DNA of 11,216 bases from RUG11894 sp964344335. GTDB taxonomy: Bacteria; Bacillota; Clostridia; Peptostreptococcales; Anaerovoracaceae. The translations under genes were made by a program, and so were the position numbers. Location: the NCBI GenBank assembly GCA_964344335.1, contig CAYFMW010000031.1, positions 1-11,216 on the forward strand, written 5' to 3'. Under the pieces are notes generated by a model. That model was not told the origin of the DNA and did not search any database. It saw only the letters and a program-made list of their open reading frames with translations. Below are positions 6,400 through 11,216 of the stretch, piece after piece (the first letter of the stretch is position 1; each line of letters begins with the position of its first letter).

Positions 6400-7806
6400 A
6401 TGGGCAAATATTTCGGAACCGACGGCTTCCGAGGAGAAGCCAATAAGGATTTAACGGCTGTCCACGCGTTTAAGGTGGGGCTGTTTCTGGGTTGGTATTA
6501 CAAGATGAACCCTGATTATGTCAGGGCGGCGGGGCGCAGGGACGGCATAGTCGTCGGCAAGGATACCAGAAGGTCGAGCTATATGCTCGAGGATGCGCTC
6601 GCAGCCGGGATAGTCTCGGCAGGCTCGGATGCGTATCTGCTCCATGTTACTACGACTCCGAGCGTCTCGTTCGTTACCCGCACGGAACTCTTCGACTGCG
6701 GCGTAATGATCTCGGCGAGCCACAACAGCTTCGAGGACAACGGGATAAAGATAGTTAACGGAAACGGAGAGAAGATTTCCGATGAAGTTATAGCGGACAT
6801 CGAGAGCTATCTGGACGGCGAATACAGACCGCGCGGCTTTGAAGGCGAGTATTGGGAGGTTCCTCTCGCAAGGGGTGCACGGATCGGGAAGGTGATAGAC
6901 CATTCGGCGGGAAGAAATCGCTACATCGGCTATCTGATATCCATATCCACCTGTTCCTACAAGGATGTGAAGGTGGGCCTGGACTGCGCTAACGGCAGTG
7001 CCTGGCAGATTGCTAAAAGCGTCTTCGATGCTTTGGGCGCGAGCACCTATGTGATAGGTGATAAGCCGGACGGGCTCAATATCAATAGGGACTGCGGCTC
7101 TACACATATAGGCACATTGCGGGATTTTGTGAGGCAGAATAAACTCGACTGCGGCTTTGCCTTCGACGGCGATGCGGATCGCTGCATGGCGGTGGACGAG
7201 AACGGAGATGTGGTTGACGGCGATGCAATCATGTATATGTGCGCCAATCATATGAAGAAAAACGGCGAGTTGGAGGACAGCAAGATCGTGACCACCGTCA
7301 TGTCCAACTACGGACTCTATAAGGCGCTCGATGAATTGGGCATAGAATACGAGACTACTCAGGTGGGCGATCGCTATGTATACGAGAAGATGCTGGAAGA
7401 GGGGCACCTGCTCGGCGGTGAGCAGTCGGGTCACATAATATTTAAAAAGCACGGCACGAGCGGTGACGGCCTTATAACCGCAATAAAAGTTATGCGCTGC
7501 ATGCTGGAGCAGAAACTGCCTCTGTCAGCTCTTCACAGAGATATGGAACTCTATCCGCAGATACTTAAAAATGTCGAGGTTACGGTGGATAAGGATGAGG
7601 TGTTGGCTGCGGAAAAGGTCAAGCGTTCCGTCGAGGAAGAGACAAGGCGCCTTGAGGGTCACGGCAGGGTGCTGCTGCGAAAGAGCGGCACGGAACCTGT
7701 GATACGCGTTATGGCGGAGGCCTCAACCATTCAGGACGCGCAAAGTAGCGTCGACAATATGATAGCCGCGATAGCGGAGAGCGGCATGCTGCTGAGGGTA
7801 AGATAG
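6400..7806 (+). CDS. glmM: Phosphoglucosamine mutase
   Basis: GlmM converts glucosamine-6-phosphate to glucosamine-1-phosphate in the cytoplasm, on the route to UDP-GlcNAc for peptidoglycan. The 468-residue protein is slightly longer than the usual 445-450. All four phosphohexomutase signatures are present: the N-terminal YFGTDGFRG at 4-12, the active-site loop SASHN at 105-109 with phosphoserine S107, the Mg-binding DGDADR at 256-261, the sugar-binding GEQSGH at 340-345, and the phosphate-binding RKSGTEP at 427-433. AGGAG at 6386-6390 precedes the ATG by nine bases. In Bacillus and other species GlmM also binds CdaA and reduces c-di-AMP synthesis, which explains its conserved place after cdaA-cdaR. 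The stop is immediately followed by the ATG of the acetyltransferase-like gene. A short insertion near 140-170 may account for the extra length. Confidence 0.96.
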   Translation: MGKYFGTDGFRGEANKDLTAVHAFKVGLFLGWYYKMNPDYVRAAGRRDGIVVGKDTRRSSYMLEDALAAGIVSAGSDAYLLHVTTTPSVSFVTRTELFDCGVMISASHNSFEDNGIKIVNGNGEKISDEVIADIESYLDGEYRPRGFEGEYWEVPLARGARIGKVIDHSAGRNRYIGYLISISTCSYKDVKVGLDCANGSAWQIAKSVFDALGASTYVIGDKPDGLNINRDCGSTHIGTLRDFVRQNKLDCGFAFDGDADRCMAVDENGDVVDGDAIMYMCANHMKKNGELEDSKIVTTVMSNYGLYKALDELGIEYETTQVGDRYVYEKMLEEGHLLGGEQSGHIIFKKHGTSGDGLITAIKVMRCMLEQKLPLSALHRDMELYPQILKNVEVTVDKDEVLAAEKVKRSVEEETRRLEGHGRVLLRKSGTEPVIRVMAEASTIQDAQSSVDNMIAAIAESGMLLRVR

Positions 7807-8526
7807 ATGAAGAGCGAGAGAATTCCCGAGATATCCGAGCTGTTCGATCTGCGCAGAACCATAGCCGCGGAATTGTTTAAGGGTAAGCAATATCCCTGGG
7901 AGGTCCTGGGCGAGATAGAGAGTTTTATATATGAGCTCGGACCGAGTTTGGATCCCGAAATTTACGACAATCCCAAGGAGGGAGTTTGGATTGCTAAGGA
8001 TGCGAAGCTTTTCGACAGCGTCTACATAGCGCCGCCATGCATAATAGACTGCGGAGCGGAGATTCGACACTGCGCCTTTATAAGGGGCAGCGCAATCGTC
8101 GGAAAAAATGCGGTCGTAGGCAACTCCGTGGAGATTAAGAATTCGATACTGTTCGACAATGTGGAGGCGCCTCACTACAATTATGTGGGGGATTCCATTC
8201 TGGGTTTTCACGCACATATGGGGGCCGGGTCTATTACCAGCAATGTAAAGAGCGACAGGCTTCCGGTGGTAATCAAGGCCGGGGCGCAGAGCATTCAGAC
8301 CGGGAGAAAGAAGATCGGTGCCATGCTTGGCGACTATAGCGAAATCGGTTGCAATAGCGTGCTCAATCCCGGGACTATAATCGGTGCGCATACGAATGTG
8401 TATCCTACTTCGAGCGTCAGGGGGGTCATACCGGGACACTCTATATACAAGGACGAAGATAAGATAGAAAAGAAGCGGGAGGCCGAGGAGCAAGTGCGGC
8501 CGTTGAATATTAAAGCAGAGTTATAG
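7807..8526 (+). CDS. Solo left-handed beta-helix (hexapeptide) protein, GlmU acetyltransferase-like
   Basis: A 239-residue protein whose middle (about 60-210) is a left-handed parallel beta-helix of imperfect hexapeptide repeats with small or aliphatic residues every sixth position. It resembles the C-terminal half of GlmU, which acetylates glucosamine-1-phosphate using acetyl-CoA. The stretch APHYNYVGDSILG (121-133) followed by HMGAGSITSNV (137-147) parallels GlmU's GHLTYLGD and NIGAGTITCNY. H123 aligns with the GlmU catalytic histidine. The N-terminal 55 residues are helical and hold no nucleotidyltransferase domain or its GxGTRM loop, so it lacks the uridylyltransferase activity of GlmU. 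The ATG directly abuts the glmM TAG; GAGGG at 7794-7798 serves as ribosome binding site. Position after glmM supports a GlcN-1-P N-acetyltransferase role, but a different sugar-1-phosphate or acyl group is possible. The fold is certain, the substrate inferred. Confidence 0.82.
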   Translation: MKSERIPEISELFDLRRTIAAELFKGKQYPWEVLGEIESFIYELGPSLDPEIYDNPKEGVWIAKDAKLFDSVYIAPPCIIDCGAEIRHCAFIRGSAIVGKNAVVGNSVEIKNSILFDNVEAPHYNYVGDSILGFHAHMGAGSITSNVKSDRLPVVIKAGAQSIQTGRKKIGAMLGDYSEIGCNSVLNPGTIIGAHTNVYPTSSVRGVIPGHSIYKDEDKIEKKREAEEQVRPLNIKAEL

Positions 8527-8579
8527 GGATTAAGATTGAGGGCGAGGCGCTTGCGAGAGCGCCTCATCGGTGCAAATGT
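8527..8579 (+). promoter_or_regulatory. nagB leader with hairpin and no proper Shine-Dalgarno
   Basis: A perfect 8-bp hairpin pairs GAGGCGCT (8544-8551) with AGCGCCTC (8558-8565) around a six-base loop. There is no T-tract, so it is not an obvious terminator. The 14 bases between it and the nagB ATG contain no ribosome binding site. The only SD-like bases, GAGGG at 8538-8542, are upstream of the stem, about 15 bases from the start if the hairpin is looped out. This could reduce or control nagB translation. Confidence 0.45.
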
Positions 8580-9299
8580 ATGAAGATAATAATAGGAAGC
8601 GAACAGGAAATTGCTGAAAAGATAGCTCGGGAGTATATCGAATTGCTGCGGCAAAAGCCCGATGCCGTTTTGGGGCTTGCAACCGGCTCAACGCCGGTAA
8701 GGCTCTACGGGGAGCTTGTTAAATTGTGCTCCAGGGGCGAAATTTCTTTCAAGAATGCTCATACCTTTAACCTCGATGAGTATTTGGGGCTCGATGAAGA
8801 CCACGAGCAGAGCTACAGATATTTCATGAATCACAACCTTTTCGAAGGGATAGATATAGACCGCGCAAATACTCGCGTTCCAAGCGGGAGAGATACGGGA
8901 AATTGCGAAAGCTACGATGACGAAATTGCAGCTGCGGGAGGTATAGACCTTCAGTTGCTCGGCATAGGTATCGACGGACACATAGGTTTTAACGAGCCGG
9001 GCACTCCTTTCGGGAGCAGGACGCATGTGGTGGAACTGGAGCTGAGTACAAGACAGGCAAATTCCAGATTCTTTGCTTCGCTCGAGGAAGTCCCCACGCA
9101 TGCGGTTACCATGGGGATAAGGACCGTTATGAATGCCAGGAGAATTATTCTTATGGCCACGGGCGATAGCAAGGCTGAGATAGTAAAGGCCTTTATAGAG
9201 GGGCCCGTCTGCGAGGAGGTTCCGGCATCCGTGCTCAGGCTGCATCCCGATGCGACGGTTTACCTCGACGAGAAGGCGGCTGCGCTGCTCCGAATTTAA
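8580..9299 (+). CDS. nagB: Glucosamine-6-phosphate deaminase
   Basis: NagB interconverts glucosamine-6-phosphate and fructose-6-phosphate plus ammonia. It normally works in amino-sugar breakdown but is reversible. At 239 residues it has the normal size of the short Gram-positive form, which lacks the C-terminal allosteric extension of the E. coli enzyme (266 residues). Visible signatures are the phosphate-binding ATGSTP at 34-39, NLDEYLGL with catalytic D66, and GIDGHIGFNEPG with D132, H134 and E139, matching E. coli D141, H143 and E148. The ATG at 8580 is chosen because the family begins MKIII-like at this point, although the ribosome binding site is poor. It is last in the amino-sugar group and is followed by an intrinsic terminator. 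Next to glmM it either drains excess GlcN-6-P or, running in reverse, supplies it. Confidence 0.95.
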   Translation: MKIIIGSEQEIAEKIAREYIELLRQKPDAVLGLATGSTPVRLYGELVKLCSRGEISFKNAHTFNLDEYLGLDEDHEQSYRYFMNHNLFEGIDIDRANTRVPSGRDTGNCESYDDEIAAAGGIDLQLLGIGIDGHIGFNEPGTPFGSRTHVVELELSTRQANSRFFASLEEVPTHAVTMGIRTVMNARRIILMATGDSKAEIVKAFIEGPVCEEVPASVLRLHPDATVYLDEKAAALLRI

Positions 9300-9334
9300 A
9301 ACAGTAGGCGCGAGCTTAATGAAGCAAATTATTC

Positions 9335-9366
9335 ACCCGCAGAGCTTTTTAGTTTTGCGGGTTTTT
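9335..9366 (+). terminator. Intrinsic terminator after nagB
   Basis: ACCCGCA (9335-9341) pairs with TGCGGGT (9356-9362), and the stem can extend inward through GAGC/GTTT with two G-U pairs to a six-base loop. The tract TTTTT at 9362-9366 follows. This closes the cdaA-to-nagB transcription unit 36 bases after the nagB stop. Confidence 0.82.
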
Positions 9367-9643
9367 GGATTACATAAATTTTACATTCGAATCTTGTGAC
9401 GAATCGCCTAGAAACCTTGATTTCATGGGCTCGCCGTGTTAAAATTTTGCAATCAAATATTATAGGTAAATGAACTTAAGGAAAAATATTTGCCGTTTTA
9501 TTTTTTTAACTGAAAAAGGGGTATTCTGTTCTATAATTTGCAAAAATCCATGAAAGTCTCGCACATGGATGAACTTGCAAGTTACATAATCATGAATACA
9601 ATAAATGTGCCAGTTCTCAGATTAGAATTACGAGGGTGTCGGA
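9367..9643 (+). promoter_or_regulatory. AT-rich regulatory gap before the flippase gene
   Basis: No gene is visible in this interval. The best promoter is TATAAT at 9532-9537 with CTGAAA at 9510-9515 (16-base spacing, 4 of 6 -35 matches). A second candidate is TTGATT 9417-9422 with TAAAAT 9440-9445 (17-base spacing). Downstream of the first promoter lie ATCCATG/CATGGAT (9546-9552 with 9564-9570, 11-base loop) and, two bases later, a perfect 12-base palindrome AACTTGCAAGTT at 9572-9583 that could be an operator. GAGGGTG at 9632-9638 is the ribosome binding site for the TTG at 9644. The base composition is clearly more AT-rich than in the preceding 9 kb. Confidence 0.5.
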
Positions 9644-9943
9644 TTGGCTAACAAAGATTCGAGAATTAAGAATAATCTGATATCGTCAATTGTTTCTCAG
9701 ATCGTATTGATTTCGTTGGGTTTTCTCATACCGAGATTATATCTTGAGAATTTCGGTTCGGAGGTCAACGGTGTCCTCTCAACAATAAAACAAATTTTTG
9801 CATACATGACTATTCTGGAGGCCGGCATTGGCCTTGCCTCGGAGCAGGCTCTCTATAAAAAGATTGGACTAAAGGATTACAAGAGGGCAAGCGAGGTTCT
9901 TGCTGCAACTAATATCTATTATAAGAAAACAGGCGTCGCATAT
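9644..9943 (+). CDS. Wzx-type oligosaccharide flippase, N-terminal part (cut by assembly gap)
   Basis: The 100 readable residues look like the N-terminus of a MOP-superfamily polysaccharide transporter (flippase), which moves lipid-linked sugar repeat units across the cytoplasmic membrane. After a short charged start comes a membrane helix at about 12-32 (IVSQIVLISLGFLIPRLYLE), then the family-typical FGSEVNGVLSTIKQIFAY, a second helix at about 50-65 and EAGIGLASEQALYKKI. The start is TTG at 9644, supported by GAGGGTG five bases upstream and by the normal beginning of the family. The frame runs into 100 undetermined bases; reading through them in the same frame gives a meaningless tail, so the gene continues in another frame on the far side. 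Composition is AT-rich compared with the preceding operon, as is common in transferred surface-polysaccharide loci. Confidence 0.75.
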
Positions 9944-10043
9944 NNNNNNNNNNNNNNNNNNNNNNNNNNNNNNNNNNNNNNNNNNNNNNNNNNNNNNNNN
10001 NNNNNNNNNNNNNNNNNNNNNNNNNNNNNNNNNNNNNNNNNNN
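9944..10043. other. Assembly gap of exactly 100 N
   Basis: A run of exactly 100 N is the conventional filler for a scaffold gap of unknown length. The flippase frame before it (phase of 9644) and after it (phase of 10045) differ by two bases if the gap is taken as 100, so the true length is not 100 if both sides belong to one intact gene. From the positions of the two pieces in a typical flippase, several hundred bases are probably missing; that is an estimate. Confidence 0.97.
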
Positions 10044-10044
10044 T

Positions 10045-10266
10045 ATGGTATTCAATAATACCGACATTATACTTATTTCTTCGCTCTGCGATTTTAAAGC
10101 GGCAAGCGTTTATTCTATATACAATTTATTCTTTTTCCAAGTGCAGAATTTTATAGTAAATTTATCTTCATCGTATAATTTTGCGCTGGGTCAAATGTTT
10201 AATATCGACAGAGAAAAGTTCGACAAAGTATTTAATGTATACGAAACTTTATACATAATGGAATAG
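10045..10266 (+). CDS. Internal fragment of a Wzx-type flippase, truncated by a stop
   Basis: The 73 residues up to the TAG at 10264-10266 resemble the middle of the same flippase family: FNNTDIILISSLCDFKAASV, then SIYNLFFFQVQNFIVN and SSSYNFALGQMFN, followed by a charged segment ending in YETLYIM. In full-length proteins of about 480-500 residues this part lies roughly between residues 240 and 320. The true frame probably continues back into the gap, so the ATG at 10045 is not a real start. The family would continue with many more membrane helices, but here the reading frame stops and GalE-like sequence begins within about 35 bases. It is therefore most likely the other half of the gene at 9644, broken by deletion or by a false join. 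Confidence 0.62.
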   Translation: MVFNNTDIILISSLCDFKAASVYSIYNLFFFQVQNFIVNLSSSYNFALGQMFNIDREKFDKVFNVYETLYIME

Positions 10267-10275
10267 TCAAGAAAA

Positions 10276-10698
10276 GTGCAGTCTGCAAACACCCTAAATC
10301 TGATGCCGTTTATCTTGAGAGTGGCCAGGGGGGAAATAGAGAAGCTGAATGTTTTTGGCGATGACTACGACACCCCGGACGGGACCGGTGTGCGCGATTA
10401 TATCCATGTGGTGGATCTTGCAAGGGGACATCTGAAGGCCATGGAAAAAGCCGGCGATGGCGTAAGTGTCTATAATCTCGGAACGGGTAGAGGCACTTCG
10501 GTGCTGGAACTGGTAAAGGCGTTCATTAATATTAACGGAGTTGATGTGCCCTACGAGATTGTCGGAAGAAGGGACGGGGATCTTGCGACTTGCTATGCAG
10601 ATGTCAGTAAGTCTTTTAAGGAATTAGGTTTTAAGGCTGAATACGGCATAGAGGACATGGTAAGGGATGCCTGGCGCTTTGGGAAAAATAAAGCTTAG
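10276..10698 (+). pseudogene. galE: GalE-type UDP-glucose 4-epimerase, N-terminally truncated
   Basis: The 140 codons from a GTG at 10276 encode the C-terminal substrate-binding part of UDP-glucose/UDP-galactose 4-epimerase. NLMPFI (from about 10297) matches the point near residue 200 of full-length GalE. The highly conserved DYDTPDGTGVRDYIHVVDLA, then YNLGTGRGTSVLEL and GRRDGDLATCYAD follow, and the protein ends normally. About 200 residues are missing, including the NAD-binding GxxGxxG and the catalytic Ser and YxxxK, so the piece cannot be an active epimerase. No ribosome binding site is convincing at the GTG. Composition returns to that of the main operon, unlike the AT-rich flippase fragment just upstream. 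It is either a true gene remnant left by a deletion or the intact 3' end of a gene whose 5' end was lost in assembly. Confidence 0.8.
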
Positions 10699-10720
10699 GG
10701 CTATAATCGGCGGTTGTTTG

Positions 10721-10753
10721 CGGGCGAGAACCCATGTTCTCTACCCGTTTTTT
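10721..10753 (+). terminator. Intrinsic terminator after galE fragment
   Basis: CGGG (10721-10724) and GAGAAC (10726-10731) pair with GTTCTC (10736-10741) and CCCG (10744-10747), with a small internal loop and a CCAT tetraloop. Six T follow at 10748-10753. It lies 22 bases after the galE stop and insulates the rRNA promoter downstream. Confidence 0.85.
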
Positions 10754-10890
10754 GTATATCCGTAATCAGTTCGCGGCACAATTGAGGTCTAAAAAGCCCT
10801 TAAGTTTAGCTTTGCCGTATATTTCGGCGTAAAAGCATAAAAAAGCCTCTAAATCGGAAGAAAGTCCCGATAAAAAGCGAAATGTTTTGG
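10754..10890. other. Intergenic stretch upstream of the rRNA promoter
   Basis: I see no gene here. An imperfect 9-bp hairpin joins GCTTTGCCG (10809-10817) to CGGC (10825-10828) and AAAGC (10832-10836) with a three-base bulge and no T-tract on this strand. A short ATCGG/CCGAT pair lies at 10853-10857 and 10867-10871. The last 20 bases before the -35 include an A-rich run (around 10871-10882) that could act as an UP element for the rRNA promoter. Confidence 0.4.
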
Positions 10891-10919
10891 TTGACAATCG
10901 CGCCCGAAACCCCTATAAT
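10891..10919 (+). promoter_or_regulatory. Consensus rRNA operon promoter
   Basis: TTGACA at 10891-10896 and TATAAT at 10914-10919 both match the sigma-A consensus at all six positions, with the ideal 17-base spacer. The start point should be near 10926, about 235 bases before mature 16S. Position and strength fit an rrn operon promoter. Confidence 0.9.
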
Positions 10920-10925
10920 CTAAAA

Positions 10926-11160
10926 TGTTCCGCATTTGAGCGGATGGACCTTGAAAACATCATAGTGTAGAAATTGAGTCGAAGGGGTCATTAAATTGAT
11001 CCCGGAGATAGTACAAGAAAACAATCTGCAAATTGGTAGAAAAATTTCTCGTACAATTCCAAAAAAACAATAATTTCGCAAAAAGCGAAAAAGCGCGAAA
11101 GCGTTTGAATGAGCAAAGCTCAAACGATGATAAAGACTTTTAAGTCTTTAACATACCATC
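10926..11160 (+). other. rRNA operon leader with hairpins and boxA-like elements
   Basis: The transcribed leader holds no gene. GACCTTGAAAACA at 10947-10959 resembles the boxA-like CTTTGAAAACT motif found before many Bacillota rRNA genes. TCTTTAACA at 11145-11153 matches the core of E. coli boxA. Hairpins seen are TCCGC/GCGGA (10929-10933 with 10940-10944), GGGGTCA/TGATCCC (10984-10990 with 10997-11003, one G-U), TTTCGC/GCGAAA (11074-11079 with 11085-11090), CGTTTGA/TCAAACG (11102-11108 with 11120-11126) and TAAAGACTT/AAGTCTTTA (11131-11139 with 11142-11150). These probably serve antitermination and pre-16S processing. Confidence 0.65.
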
Positions 11161-11161
11161 A

Positions 11162-11216
<55 letters not shown>

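Noticed and set aside
6451..7452. A 333-codon minus-strand open frame opposite glmM
   Set aside because: GlmM has all catalytic motifs in the + frame. The antisense translation is not protein-like in any way I recognise.
7723..8493. A 256-codon minus-strand open frame opposite the hexapeptide protein
   Set aside because: It is a shadow of the repeat-rich + strand gene, with no independent support.
9644..10156. One 170-residue protein reading straight through the N run
   Set aside because: The part after the gap is out of frame with the credible flippase sequence, and the gap length is arbitrary.
10920..11123. A 67-codon minus-strand open frame upstream of 16S
   Set aside because: It lies wholly within the rRNA leader, opposite its hairpins, and has no ribosome binding site or recognisable domain.
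11071..11150. CRISPR-like or tandem repeat array from recurring GCGAAA and inverted repeats
   Set aside because: The elements are short hairpin arms of different sequence with no constant repeat-spacer period; they fit rRNA leader structure.

Overview
The window looks like chromosomal DNA of a moderate-GC member of the Bacillota, most likely the class Clostridia. The clues are strong GGAGG-type ribosome binding sites, a YhaM-RecD2-ComFC cluster, a structured RNA of the raiA type downstream of comFC, the CdaA-CdaR-GlmM operon of Gram-positive bacteria, and the 5' end of a 16S rRNA gene whose first bases read like those of many Clostridia. A run of exactly 100 N shows that this is a scaffolded draft, possibly metagenomic, assembly. 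All genes lie on the + strand.

Region 1 (1-4008) is a tight nucleic-acid operon driven by an extended -10 promoter at 85-93. It holds a YhaM-type HD-domain 3'-5' exoribonuclease, the RecD2 helicase, and ComFC, a phosphoribosyltransferase-fold protein linked to DNA uptake. Region 2 (about 4053-4230) is a structured non-coding RNA with its own extended -10 promoter and a long closing helix. I identify it as a raiA-motif RNA. No raiA gene follows. The next gene is the c-di-AMP synthase, and no T-rich terminator separates them.

Region 3 (4281-9299) joins c-di-AMP signalling to amino-sugar metabolism: cdaA (diadenylate cyclase), cdaR (its membrane-anchored regulator), glmM (phosphoglucosamine mutase), a stand-alone left-handed beta-helix protein resembling the acetyltransferase half of GlmU, and nagB (glucosamine-6-phosphate deaminase). 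Together they could move material from fructose-6-phosphate to GlcNAc-1-phosphate for peptidoglycan, with c-di-AMP output tied to that flux through CdaR and GlmM. A good intrinsic terminator at 9335-9366 ends the unit.

Region 4 (9367-10753) is different in character. It is AT-rich and broken: a promoter and palindromes, the N-terminus of a Wzx-type polysaccharide flippase with a TTG start, the assembly gap, an internal piece of probably the same flippase in another frame, and then abruptly the C-terminal 40% of a GalE-type epimerase and a terminator. This is a surface-polysaccharide locus that was either rearranged or misassembled. Region 5 (10754-11216) is the control region of an rRNA operon. 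It has a consensus sigma-A promoter with perfect hexamers and 17-bp spacing, a hairpin-rich leader of about 235 nt with two boxA-like elements, and the first 56 or so bases of 16S rRNA, which runs off the window.

I see no CRISPR array, insertion sequence, phage gene or clearly novel defence system. The observations most worth following up are the raiA-type RNA placed directly ahead of the c-di-AMP operon, the solo GlmU-like acetyltransferase between glmM and nagB, and the unusual leader of nagB.
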